From the NCBI GenBank assembly GCA_049697115.1, contig JBAVVD010000068.1, forward strand, positions 1 to 42,687: a stretch of 42,687 nt of DNA, read 5' to 3'. Origin of the DNA: JBAVVD01 sp049697115 (GTDB lineage: Bacteria; Acidobacteriota; Aminicenantia; Aminicenantales; UBA4085). The position numbers and the translations under genes are program-made. The notes under the pieces are model-generated. The model saw only the letters and a list, made by a program, of their open reading frames with translations, did no database searches and had not been told where the DNA came from. Shown piece after piece: positions 24,994-32,696 of this stretch; the first letter of the stretch is position 1; each line of letters starts with the position of its first letter.

Positions 24994-26142
24994 GTGGCGC
25001 GAAGTAATTATCTCCAGTGGGTTGAGATTGATCGTGCGGCGCTTGTCCACAACATCCGGCAGTTCCGCAGGCTGATCGGCGGGGAAAAAAAATTGCTGGC
25101 TGTGGTGAAGGCCAATGCCTACGGGCATGGCATCCGCGAGGTGTCCAGAATTGCACTGGAGGCCGGGGCGGACTGGCTGGGTGTGAATTCACTGGAAGAG
25201 GGAATTGGACTCCGTGAGCTGGGAATCCGTGCGCCTGTGCTTGTTCTGGGAGCCGTGGCTCTGGGGGATTTAAAAGAGGCCGCGGTTCAAGATCTCCGCC
25301 TGACGGTCTATCATCGGGAAGCAATCCAGCGCCTGGGGGCCATCTCCGCGCAGCTCAAAAAGAAAATTTATCTTCATATAAAGCTGGAAACAGGAACCCA
25401 TCGACAGGGAGTCAGAGAGAGAGATCTCCTGCCCTTTATTAAAATGATTGAGAAATTCCCGGGATTGATCCTCGAAGGTATTTCCTCCCATTTCGCCAAT
25501 ATCGAGGACACCACTGCCCATACCTATCCCCGGTTCCAGCTGGACAATTTTAATCGCATGCTTGCGAAACTAAAAGAAAATAGGATCTGTATTTCCTTGA
25601 GGCACATGTCCTGCACAGCGGCGGCCCTCCTCTTTCCGGAAACCCACTTTGATATGGTCCGCGTCGGAATCGGCATATACGGGCTCTGGCCTTCCAGGGA
25701 AACCTATCTTTCCTGCCTTCTCCAGAAGCGAAAGCCGTTGAACCTGCGGCCGGTCCTTTCCTGGAAAGCAAGAATTGCCCAGGTCAAGAAGATCCCCCGC
25801 GGTTCATTCATCGGCTATGGCTGCACTTTCCGGACGATGCGCGCCGCGCTCCTGGCGGTCATTCCGGTCGGCTACTATGACGGCTATAGCCGCCATCTCT
25901 CCAATTCTTCCTATGTGCTGATCCGAGGGATAAGGGCGGCCGTTCGGGGGCGGGTGGCCATGAATTTTATCACGGCGGATGTCACGGACATTCCCGGCGT
26001 GAGAATGGAAGATGAGGTGACGCTCATCGGACAGAACGGCAGGGAATCCATTACGGCCGATTATCTCGCTTCTTTGTCCGGAACGATTGGCTATGAGATT
26101 GTGACACGGATTAATCCTCTGCTTCCTCGCATTGTCGTCTGA
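24994..26142 (+). CDS. alr: Alanine racemase
   Basis: A 382-aa PLP enzyme that makes D-alanine for peptidoglycan. The PLP lysine is K39 in AVVKANAYGHG. The catalytic tyrosine sits in GYGCTF near residue 271, and the C-terminal beta domain carries GRVAMNFITADVTD. The usual GRVCMDQ has Ala and Asn instead of Cys and Asp; these residues vary in the family. The start is GTG. It is the last gene of the purA-alr pair; a GC-rich hairpin (26148-26168) follows the stop. Confidence 0.94.
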   Translation: MARSNYLQWVEIDRAALVHNIRQFRRLIGGEKKLLAVVKANAYGHGIREVSRIALEAGADWLGVNSLEEGIGLRELGIRAPVLVLGAVALGDLKEAAVQDLRLTVYHREAIQRLGAISAQLKKKIYLHIKLETGTHRQGVRERDLLPFIKMIEKFPGLILEGISSHFANIEDTTAHTYPRFQLDNFNRMLAKLKENRICISLRHMSCTAAALLFPETHFDMVRVGIGIYGLWPSRETYLSCLLQKRKPLNLRPVLSWKARIAQVKKIPRGSFIGYGCTFRTMRAALLAVIPVGYYDGYSRHLSNSSYVLIRGIRAAVRGRVAMNFITADVTDIPGVRMEDEVTLIGQNGRESITADYLASLSGTIGYEIVTRINPLLPRIVV

Positions 26143-26147
26143 GTTGA

Positions 26148-26280
26148 AGCGGAGCCGCCGGCTCAGCTCCCCCTGTGACAGCCGCATTGGATCAGAAAAC
26201 TCGGGCTTTACCCAGACTCCTTAAGTCTTCGCACACAGGAACTCTCCAGGCCCCATTTGAATTTTAATCGGCAATTGTGA
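26148..26280. repeat. Intergenic repeat related to the one at 11.5 kb
   Basis: A GC hairpin (AGC-G-GAGCC / GGCTC-A-GCT, 26148-26168) follows alr. Farther on, 26238-26280 (GGAACTCTCCAGGCCCC ... ATCGGCAAT) matches both flanks of the inverted repeat at 11501-11583. No gene is seen here. Confidence 0.45.
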
Positions 26281-26288
26281 GGCTTTCA

Positions 26289-26327
26289 AAGTGTATTTAA
26301 TTTATTATAAGAAAAATATGATATAAT
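26289..26327 (+). promoter_or_regulatory. Candidate extended -10 promoter of the PAS gene
   Basis: TGATATAAT (extended -10, TATAAT at 26322-26327) lies just before AAGGAG and the start at 26351. A box AAGTGTATTTAA (26289-26300) upstream is shared with the region before korA (28453-28464). No good -35 is visible. Confidence 0.4.
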
Positions 26328-26350
26328 TTTCCAAAAAGGAGACTATCCAA

Positions 26351-26782
26351 ATGCCGGATTCACCAAAACCGTTCCCAAAGTTCAACCTGGATACGGGATC
26401 GCTGACGCCCGATCAGGTCAATCTGATGCTGACGCATCTGCCTGTGGATCTGAGCTTTGTCGATGAGAACGACACGGTCGTCTATTATTCGGCCACCCGT
26501 GACAGGCTCTTTGCCCGAAGCCCGGGTGTTATCGGCCGGAAGGTTCAGAACTGCCATCCTCCGGCCAGCGTCCATATGGTCAACAGGATTCTGGATGCGT
26601 TCAAAGCGGGTGAGAAGGACGTGGCGGAATTCTGGATTCAGCTATCCGGGAAATTTATCCACATCCGTTATTTTGCGGTCCGTGACAAGGATAGAAAATA
26701 CAGGGGGTGCCTGGAAGTCAGTCAGGATGTGACTTCCATCCGCAGCCTGGAGGGCCAGTTAACACTTCTGGACTGGGATTAA
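26351..26782 (+). CDS. Stand-alone PAS-domain protein
   Basis: A 143-aa protein that is essentially one PAS domain. LPVDLSFVDENDTVVYYSATRDRLF is the typical strand-helix entry; GRKVQNCHPPASVHMVNRIL and GCLEVSQDVTSIRSLEGQ are typical of the PAS domain found at the end of DUF438 proteins, where it may bind haem or a redox ligand. There is no output domain, membrane helix or kinase. It could be a soluble sensor that binds a partner protein. AAGGAG lies nine bases before the ATG. Confidence 0.85.
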   Translation: MPDSPKPFPKFNLDTGSLTPDQVNLMLTHLPVDLSFVDENDTVVYYSATRDRLFARSPGVIGRKVQNCHPPASVHMVNRILDAFKAGEKDVAEFWIQLSGKFIHIRYFAVRDKDRKYRGCLEVSQDVTSIRSLEGQLTLLDWD

Positions 26783-26829
26783 AAGACAGCCCTCTTCCGG
26801 AGCCATAGTTTCTTTTTTCCGCGGTTGTC

Positions 26830-26869
26830 TTCCCGGCAGTGCCCGGGCCGATTGAATCGTCTGCCGGAA
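26830..26869 (+). terminator. Candidate hairpin terminator after the PAS gene
   Basis: TTCCCGGCAG (26830-26839) pairs with CTGCCGGAA (26861-26869) with one bulged base. It is followed by TTTATTGC, so the U-run is short. A strong promoter for the next gene begins 35 bases later. Confidence 0.35.
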
Positions 26870-26904
26870 TTTATTGCTAAAAAAAATAAAAAAGGTAGGG
26901 GTGG

Positions 26905-26933
26905 TTGACTTAATGAGTTTCAAGTGGTAGAAA
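26905..26933 (+). promoter_or_regulatory. Sigma70 promoter of the basic desulforedoxin-like gene
   Basis: TTGACT (26905-26910) and TAGAAA (26928-26933) have a 17-base spacer. AAGGAGG and the ATG at 26972 follow, so the gene is probably transcribed on its own. Confidence 0.6.
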
Positions 26934-26971
26934 AACACTGAAGGAAAAAATAATTTATGAAGGAGGATTGA

Positions 26972-27205
26972 ATGCCTGTAAAAACTAAGGCCAAAAAAGT
27001 TGCGAAAGCGGGGCCGAAGAAAAAAGTAACAAGACCACGCCGTCGAGTGAAGGCTGCTCCCAAGGTCAAAAAAGGCAGCGTGTATGAATGCAAAGTCTGC
27101 GGCTACCGGCTGGTTGTGGATCGAGCATGCGGCTGCGTGCATGAGCATGTGTTCGTCTGCTGTAAAAAACCGATGAAGAAGGTCGTCCGAAAGAAAAGGA
27201 AATAA
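26972..27205 (+). CDS. Lys/Arg-rich protein with desulforedoxin-like metal site
   Basis: A 77-aa protein in two parts. Residues 1-34 are a very basic, Ala/Pro/Lys-rich tail resembling histone-H1-like or nucleic-acid-binding tails. Residues 35-70 carry C40-x2-C43 and C63-C64, close to the metal site of the 44-aa desulforedoxin-like protein at 21093 (shared CC-x-KPMKK end), with an extra C53-G-C55 and two histidines inserted. It could bind iron or zinc and, through the tail, DNA or RNA (inference). AGGAGG precedes the start. No named family is recognised. Confidence 0.8.
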   Translation: MPVKTKAKKVAKAGPKKKVTRPRRRVKAAPKVKKGSVYECKVCGYRLVVDRACGCVHEHVFVCCKKPMKKVVRKKRK

Positions 27206-27240
27206 TTCAGGGCCTATTCCGAATTTTTTATGTCTCTCTA

Positions 27241-27266
27241 TCCTCCCAATGTGCGGGGGGATTTTT
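27241..27266 (+). terminator. Intrinsic terminator after the basic desulforedoxin-like gene
   Basis: TCCTCCC (27241-27247) pairs with GGGGGGA (27255-27261), with one T-G wobble, around a 7-base loop. It is followed by TTTTT. It lies 36 bases after the stop. Confidence 0.6.
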
Positions 27267-27429
27267 CGTTGGACTTCTGGATGGGGGAGGATCCTGCAGC
27301 AAGCCGCGGGGAGTCCGGCCCGAGGGAAGCGGACCAGTTGAAGAAAGTGCAGAGTGCCGGAGCCGTTGGAACTCTATTTTTTGACTGAAATGAAACAGGG
27401 CTTCAGGTCCAATAGGTACTCCATTTAAA

Positions 27430-28293
27430 ATGTGGGCAGAGAAAAAAAGGCTGGGCTATCTCGAAGGAGGACTCTCTGTTGGGATTAATACGGCGCTGTT
27501 TGCCCTGAAATTCTGGGTCGGGAGACGGGTCGGCTCGGTGGCCATGGTGGCCGACGCCTGGCATACTCTTTCGGACACACTGACTTCGGTCGTCGTGATT
27601 CTGGGATTCTGGATGGCCTCGCGTCCCGCCGATGAAAAACACCACTTCGGCCATGGCCGGGCAGAGTCCGTGGGCTCTGTGGTCATCGGGACACTTCTGG
27701 CTGTGGTCGGCTTCAGCTTCCTCAAGGAATCGGTTGTCCGCCTCATAAACCACCAGGCCGTGAGTTTCCAGACTTTTGCCGTGGTTGTTTTTGTTATTTC
27801 CGCCGTCGTCAAGGAAGGCCTGGCTCAATTCTCTTTTTGGGCCGGGAAAAAAGTCCATTCAAAATCCTTAAAGGCCGATGCCTGGCATCACCGGAGCGAT
27901 GCCATTGCGTCCGGGCTGATTGTCATCGGGGCTTTTCTCGGCCGATATTTCTGGTGGATGGACGGCGTCCTGGGGATCGGCGTTTCGCTTCTCATCCTCT
28001 ATGCCACGTTCGCCATCATCCGCGAGGCGGCAAGCTACCTTCTGGGAGAAGCGCCAAAGAAAGACCTGAGGAGGCAGATTTCCGATGCCATCCAAAAGAT
28101 CGACCCTTCCCTGGAAGATATTCACCATCTTCACATTCATTATTATGGAGATCATATGGAAGTTACGGCCCATTTGCGGCTGCCGTCCCATATGAATGTG
28201 GATGAGGCCCACGCGATTACCTCTAAGGTGGAAGCGATCATTAAAAGAGAGACGAAGGCTGAAGTGACAATTCACATCGAGCCTCTTTCCTGA
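27430..28293 (+). CDS. Cation diffusion facilitator family transporter
   Basis: A 287-aa inner-membrane metal exporter (Zn, Fe or Mn) that uses proton exchange. About six membrane helices are followed by a cytoplasmic C-terminal domain (IHHLHIHYYGDHMEVTAHL). The metal site is built from ADAWHTLSDTLTS in helix II and DAWHHRSDAIAS in helix V, and HFGHGRAESVGS lies between. The metal cannot be assigned from these residues alone. The ribosome site is weak. A metal-handling neighbour to the cysteine-rich protein upstream may be meaningful. Confidence 0.92.
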   Translation: MWAEKKRLGYLEGGLSVGINTALFALKFWVGRRVGSVAMVADAWHTLSDTLTSVVVILGFWMASRPADEKHHFGHGRAESVGSVVIGTLLAVVGFSFLKESVVRLINHQAVSFQTFAVVVFVISAVVKEGLAQFSFWAGKKVHSKSLKADAWHHRSDAIASGLIVIGAFLGRYFWWMDGVLGIGVSLLILYATFAIIREAASYLLGEAPKKDLRRQISDAIQKIDPSLEDIHHLHIHYYGDHMEVTAHLRLPSHMNVDEAHAITSKVEAIIKRETKAEVTIHIEPLS

Positions 28294-28363
28294 GTCGTTT
28301 AAAAGGACATTCCTCTTCTCCGGGAAATAGTATTCAAACGAAAACTTCAGACGGAATGAAAGG

Positions 28364-28435
28364 GAATCTCCATTTCGGCGAAGACTCAGATTTGGAATAG
28401 GAGGACGAGCGCCCCCATCACAGAAATGGAGATTC
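28364..28435. repeat. Inverted repeat GAATCTCCATTTC / GAAATGGAGATTC
   Basis: Perfect 13-bp arms (28364-28376 and 28423-28435) with a 46-base centre that includes GGAGGACGAGCGCCCCCAT. It sits between the CDF transporter and the korA promoter region. It could fold as a large hairpin or be a remnant of a small repeat element. Confidence 0.6.
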
Positions 28436-28452
28436 TACATATTTGATAAGAA

Positions 28453-28484
28453 AAGTGTATTTAAAACGAAAAATGTGGTAAAAT
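28453..28484 (+). promoter_or_regulatory. Candidate promoter of the korAB operon
   Basis: TGGTAAAAT (extended -10; TAAAAT 28479-28484) is preceded by the box AAGTGTATTTAA (28453-28464), which also occurs upstream of the PAS gene at 26289. A good -35 is absent. Confidence 0.4.
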
Positions 28485-28521
28485 TAAAAAGTTAATGGAA
28501 GGCTAATCCAGGGATTCACAA

Positions 28522-30309
28522 TTGAGGAAGAATAGGCCGCGCGTGATTCCCTCCGCAAACGGGGAAAAAAGAAAGGACATCTCGGTGGTGATTGCCGGAA
28601 AAGCCGGGGACGGAGTCCTCTTCACGGGCAATACACTGGCCAAAATCCTCAAGAGACAGGGATGGGAGGTGGTCACGACGCGGGATTTTCCCTCGAATAT
28701 CCGCGGGGAAGCGACAAACTATATTGTCAGGGCTTCGCAGAGACGGATCTACGGCCGGAGTGATTCGATCGACATTCTTCTGGCTTTCGACTGCGATGCG
28801 GTCTTCCGGCATGTCAGATCGGTGGCCGGGGGCGGTATTGTGCTCTGCGACGGCGAAGGAGTGGAGGAGATGGCGGAGTCCATTCGCAGAGGGAAAGCCT
28901 TCCACAGGTTTATGCTCCGGAAAATGGCCAGAGAGAATTTCGGCCAGGAAATCTTTAAAAATATGATTGCGCTGGGCGCCCTCAGCTATATCCTGACCCT
29001 GGATTGTCCCATCCTGGAGAAAATCATCGCCGAGACATTTCTGAAGCGGAAAGGAAAGGACATCGTCGAAAAAAATATTCAGGCTGTGAATCTCGGCTGG
29101 AAAGCCGCCGGAGAGATCATCAGAGAAAATGAGCGGCATCCTTTGACCAAAATGAAAGACCGCGGCCGGCTGATTCTCTCCGGAGACGAAGCAATCGCTC
29201 TTGGATCTCTGGCGGCCGGATGCCGATTCATTTCGGCCTATCCCATCTGCCCCGCTTCTGAGATCTGGCAGTCACTGGCCGTTTATTTGCCCGGATTTAA
29301 CGGAGCTGTCATCCAGACCGAAGACGAGCTGGCCGCCATCCACATGGCCTTGGGGGCTTCCTACGCCGGAGCACGGGCAATGACCTCGACTTCCGGCCCC
29401 GGCGCGTCCCTGATGATGGAGGCCTTCAGCCTGGCCGGGATGGCCGAGATCCCTGTGGTCATCGTGCACGTCCAGAGACTTGGCCCGGCGACCGGGATTC
29501 CGACCAAGTCCCAGCAGGGCGACCTCCTGCAGTGGATTTTCGGCGGCCACGGAGAGTTTCCCCGCATCGTTCTTTCGCCGGGGACCATCGAGGAATGTTT
29601 TGCCTTTACGGCGAAGGCCTTTCATTTGGCGGAACAATATCAGTGTCCGGTAGTTGTTCTCATCGACGAGGATATGGGTCAGAACCTCCGCACGGCCAGA
29701 CGCTTCAACTTCAGGAAAATAAAAATCCGCCGGGGAAAACTCCTCAGTCCGAAAGAGCTTCTCCGCTTGAAAAATTTTAAGAGATACGAATTTACGGCCG
29801 ACGGCATATCCCGCCGGGCCATTCCCGGGACAAAGAACGGCCTGCATATGGTGGAAGGAAATGAGCATGACGAAAGGGGATACAGGGACGAGGACCCGAC
29901 CAACAGACGCCGGATGATGGAAAAGAGGATGAAGAAGCTCAAGTCAGCGCTGAAGGATAGAGTGGTCTCCAGAATCTGGGGGGATCAGAATGCCACAATC
30001 GGAATCATGGGAACAGGATCAACCATCGGCCCGATTCTGGAGGCTATGAGCCAGCTCAGGTCCAAGGGCGTTCCTTCGAGGTTTCTGCAGCTCCGCACGC
30101 TCTGGCCGTTTCCGGCCAATGAGGTGGAGAATTTTCTCAAGGGCTGCAGGCACGATTTTGTCGTGGAGAACAACTTCACCGGCCAGTTGGCCGGGCTTGT
30201 CCGGAGCCAGGTTCAGTCAATTCCCCGGTTGACAAGTATTTTGAAATATTCCACGCTTCCGTTCAAGCCGGGAGAAATTTCCCGAAAAATCCTGAGGGCA
30301 TTCCAATGA
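28522..30309 (+). CDS. korA: 2-oxoacid:ferredoxin oxidoreductase, fused gamma-alpha subunit (KorA type)
   Basis: A 595-aa subunit with a gamma domain first (about residues 19-195, VVIAGKAGDGVLFTGNTLAK) and the alpha pyrimidine-binding domain after it (GDEAIALGSLAAGCRFISAYPICPASE, then TSTSGPGASLMMEAFSLAG and PTKSQQGDLLQ). With KorB it oxidises a 2-oxoacid to its acyl-CoA with reduced ferredoxin; 2-oxoglutarate is the most likely substrate by architecture. The start is a TTG with no good ribosome site; a GTG at 28543 is an alternative. Its stop overlaps korB by four bases. No separate ferredoxin (delta) subunit is visible here. Confidence 0.9.
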   Translation: MRKNRPRVIPSANGEKRKDISVVIAGKAGDGVLFTGNTLAKILKRQGWEVVTTRDFPSNIRGEATNYIVRASQRRIYGRSDSIDILLAFDCDAVFRHVRSVAGGGIVLCDGEGVEEMAESIRRGKAFHRFMLRKMARENFGQEIFKNMIALGALSYILTLDCPILEKIIAETFLKRKGKDIVEKNIQAVNLGWKAAGEIIRENERHPLTKMKDRGRLILSGDEAIALGSLAAGCRFISAYPICPASEIWQSLAVYLPGFNGAVIQTEDELAAIHMALGASYAGARAMTSTSGPGASLMMEAFSLAGMAEIPVVIVHVQRLGPATGIPTKSQQGDLLQWIFGGHGEFPRIVLSPGTIEECFAFTAKAFHLAEQYQCPVVVLIDEDMGQNLRTARRFNFRKIKIRRGKLLSPKELLRLKNFKRYEFTADGISRRAIPGTKNGLHMVEGNEHDERGYRDEDPTNRRRMMEKRMKKLKSALKDRVVSRIWGDQNATIGIMGTGSTIGPILEAMSQLRSKGVPSRFLQLRTLWPFPANEVENFLKGCRHDFVVENNFTGQLAGLVRSQVQSIPRLTSILKYSTLPFKPGEISRKILRAFQ

Positions 30310-31166
30310 GACGCAAGGAAGAATACCATCTGGAGAATCCCACGTGGTGCCGGGGGTGCGGCCTTTACGGCATTTTTGATGCTCTCAAACGGGCTGCGGC
30401 TTCTCTGGATATGGATCCGGAACAGACCGTCATAGTCACTGGAATTGGCTGCCACGGCCGGATGAACAATTACTTTAAGGCCTACGGCGTTCACGGGCTC
30501 CATGGACGGACGCTTCCCCTGGCCGCAGGTGTAAAGCTCTGCAATCCCGGTTTGCGGGTCATCGGCGTCAGCGGCGACGGAGATGCCTATGCCATCGGGC
30601 AGGGGCATTTTATCCATGCCGTCCGGCGGAATATGGGGCTGGTTTATCTGGTTGTCAATAACCGTATCTACGGACTTACCGAAGGCCAGATCTCTCCGAC
30701 GTCGGAGATGGGATTTGTTTCCATTTCGACGCCTTACGGTTCGAAGGAATATCCTCTGGACGGTCCGACACTGGCTCTGGCTGCAGGCGGCACATTTATC
30801 GCCCGCGGTTTTTCAGGGGAGACGGCCCATCTGGCCAAGCTCATACAAAGCGCCATGCGGCATCAGGGATTCGCCCTGATTGACATTCTCAGCCCCTGCG
30901 TCACTCATAATAAAGCCAAGACCTATGGATGGTACAGGGAAAACATTTATTTTCTTGATGAAGAATCCTCTTTTGATCCTTCAAGTCAGGTTGAGGCCTG
31001 GAGAACGCTCCGGGAGTCTAAAAAAATTCCTGTGGGTTTGATCTATCAGGAGCAGCGGCCGACCTTTGAGGACCTGGTTCTTCCCGACAAGAATAAGCCC
31101 ATCGCCCATGCCGATTTAAAGGCCGAGGTCTCTGGATTAGAAAAAATCATGGAAAAATTTGGATAA
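30306..31166 (+). CDS. korB: 2-oxoacid:ferredoxin oxidoreductase beta subunit (KorB type)
   Basis: A 286-aa TPP-binding subunit. It carries the CRGCGLYGIFDAL entry, GIGCHGRMNNYF, the TPP-Mg motif GVSGDGDAYAIGQGHFIHAVRRN with VVNNRIYGLTEGQ, and the later SPCVTHN. The single Cys-x2-Cys pair near residue 16 plus Cys in SPCVTHN fit the usual cluster ligands. It works with the fused KorA immediately upstream. It is followed by an Fe-S assembly set, which fits an organism relying on Fe-S enzymes. Confidence 0.93.
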   Translation: MRRKEEYHLENPTWCRGCGLYGIFDALKRAAASLDMDPEQTVIVTGIGCHGRMNNYFKAYGVHGLHGRTLPLAAGVKLCNPGLRVIGVSGDGDAYAIGQGHFIHAVRRNMGLVYLVVNNRIYGLTEGQISPTSEMGFVSISTPYGSKEYPLDGPTLALAAGGTFIARGFSGETAHLAKLIQSAMRHQGFALIDILSPCVTHNKAKTYGWYRENIYFLDEESSFDPSSQVEAWRTLRESKKIPVGLIYQEQRPTFEDLVLPDKNKPIAHADLKAEVSGLEKIMEKFG

Positions 31167-31289
31167 TGGAATTATATTTATTATTTAGTCCCTCCGAGCC
31201 CTTTGATCCAAAGGGAAAGGCAGAACGGGATTGAAATGCCGGGGCGGGTGATTCCCGGCGTAAAAAAACGGACTAAAAAGGAGAAAATG
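31167..31289. other. Leader with two hairpins before the Fe-S gene set
   Basis: CCCTTTG-ATC-CAAAGGG (31199-31215) and GCCGGG ... CCCGGC (about 31239-31260) are clear hairpins in the space before the NifU-like gene. Neither ends in a T-run, so they do not look like terminators. A folded leader or pause site is possible. Confidence 0.35.
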
Positions 31290-31508
31290 ATGAAAGAGAA
31301 AGTCGAAGAAGCCTTGAACAAGATTCGTCCCTCTTTAATGGCGGACGGCGGAAATGTCGAACTCGTGGAGGTTGAAGACGGCGTAGTGAAAGTGAGGTTG
31401 ACCGGGGCCTGCGGCGGATGTCCAATGTCCCAGATGACTTTGAAGATGGGAATCGAGCGGCTCTTGAAGAAAGAACTCCCTGAAGTCAAAGAAGTCGTCG
31501 CCGTTTAA
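31290..31508 (+). CDS. NifU C-terminal-domain Fe-S scaffold
   Basis: A 72-aa protein equal to the NifU C-terminal domain. It holds LMADGGNVELVEVEDGVVKV and the CxxC of GACGGCPMS, which transiently carries a 4Fe-4S cluster. I use the second of two adjacent ATGs (31290), which has AAGGAG six bases upstream; the longer open frame upstream is not protein-like. Together with the NifS-like and IscU-like genes downstream, it forms a compact Fe-S assembly operon. Confidence 0.93.
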   Translation: MKEKVEEALNKIRPSLMADGGNVELVEVEDGVVKVRLTGACGGCPMSQMTLKMGIERLLKKELPEVKEVVAV

Positions 31509-31514
31509 AATTAA

Positions 31515-32696
31515 ATGAGAAGAGTCTATCTCGACCATATCGCGGCCACGCCCCTCCATCCCCAGGCCCTGGAGGCCATGCTCCCTTATCTCACGGAGAA
31601 ATATGGAAATCCGCAGAGCCTTCACTCCGCCGGACAGGAAGCGCAGAAGGCCGTCGAGGAAGCCAGACAGAAAGTGGCCGCGCTCATCGGCGCCGGTGAC
31701 AGCGAGGTCTATTTCACTTCCAGCGGATCAGAAGCCAATAATTTTGCTGTCAAAGGCCTGGCCCTGGCCAACCGCAGCCGCGGCAGCCATCTGGTCCTCT
31801 CGGCCATCGAGCATCAGTCCGTCCTCAACTCAGTCAAAAGCCTGGAAAAATTGGGCTTCAGTTCCACCGTGGTTCCTGTCGATCCGCGGGGGATGATTGA
31901 CGCTGCGGAAGTCAAGAAAGCGCTGACCAAGGAGACCATTCTGGTTTCGGTCATGACCGCCAACAGCGAAGTGGGGACGATAGAGCCTGTCGCCGACATC
32001 GCCAGAATCTGCCGCTCTCAAAATGTGCTTTTTCATACGGACGCCGTGGCCGCTGTGGGGAATATTCCGGTCGACGTCAGGGACCTGGATGTGGATGCAC
32101 TCAGCCTGGCCGGAGATCAGTTCTACGGGCCCAAGGGGAGCGCTGCTTTATTCATAAAAAAAGGGACTCGGATCCTGCCTCTGGTTGAAGGAGGCATTCA
32201 AGAATCCGGAAAGAGGGCGGGCACAGAGAATGTCGCCGCGATTGTCGGGCTGGGAAAATCCGCCGAAATCGCCGCCAGCGAAATGGAAAGCCGGAGCGGA
32301 AGATTGAAGGCTTTGCGGGATCATTTGATCGAAAGCCTGCCGCAGAAGGTGGAGCATGTCATTCTTTCCGGTCACAGGAGTACGAGGCTTCCGCATCACG
32401 CGAGCTTCTGTGTGGAGTTCATCGAAGGGGAGGCCATGCTCTTGAACCTGGACATGAAGGGAATTTCGGCTTCCAGCGGCTCTGCCTGCACCTCAAAGGC
32501 CCTGAAAGCCTCCCATGTGCTTCTGGCCATGGGATTCGACCACGCCGCGGCCCAGGGCTCTCTTGTGTTCAGCCTGATTGAAGAGACGACATCCGAAGAC
32601 ATTGACTATTTGCTCGAGGTCTTTCCGCCCATCGTGGAGAGATTGAGAAAGATGTCTCCGCTCTACACAAAATTTTTGGAGGAGAAGAGGCAATGA
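31515..32696 (+). CDS. NifS/IscS-like aminotransferase-fold protein lacking the PLP lysine
   Basis: A 393-aa class-V aminotransferase-fold protein with the cysteine desulfurase layout. It keeps SSGSEANN, the catalytic-type H100 (IEHQSV), D176 (HTDAV) and the mobile-loop cysteine C325 (SSGSACTS). The motif that should read SxxHKxYGPKG reads LAGDQFYGPKG, so the His and the PLP-binding Lys (E. coli IscS H205 and K206) are Asp201 and Gln202. The PLP-contacting Gln (IscS Q183) is Ala179. It should therefore not form the normal internal aldimine. It may be a divergent sulfur-transfer protein or use another chemistry. It is within the operon, with four-base overlap to the IscU-like gene. Confidence 0.88.
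   Translation: MRRVYLDHIAATPLHPQALEAMLPYLTEKYGNPQSLHSAGQEAQKAVEEARQKVAALIGAGDSEVYFTSSGSEANNFAVKGLALANRSRGSHLVLSAIEHQSVLNSVKSLEKLGFSSTVVPVDPRGMIDAAEVKKALTKETILVSVMTANSEVGTIEPVADIARICRSQNVLFHTDAVAAVGNIPVDVRDLDVDALSLAGDQFYGPKGSAALFIKKGTRILPLVEGGIQESGKRAGTENVAAIVGLGKSAEIAASEMESRSGRLKALRDHLIESLPQKVEHVILSGHRSTRLPHHASFCVEFIEGEAMLLNLDMKGISASSGSACTSKALKASHVLLAMGFDHAAAQGSLVFSLIEETTSEDIDYLLEVFPPIVERLRKMSPLYTKFLEEKRQ

Noticed and set aside
27230..27388. A 52-codon plus-strand frame (MSLYPPNVRGDF...) between the basic metal protein and the CDF gene
   Set aside because: It has no ribosome site, overlaps the terminator hairpin at 27241-27266 and does not resemble a known protein. It is kept out of the gene list, though a short peptide cannot be excluded.
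28300..28320. GGACATTCCTCTTCT resembling the GGGGACATTCCTAC at 42322 as a possible IS-end motif
   Set aside because: The match is short and there is no transposase or second end at the 28.3 kb site, so it is not called an element.
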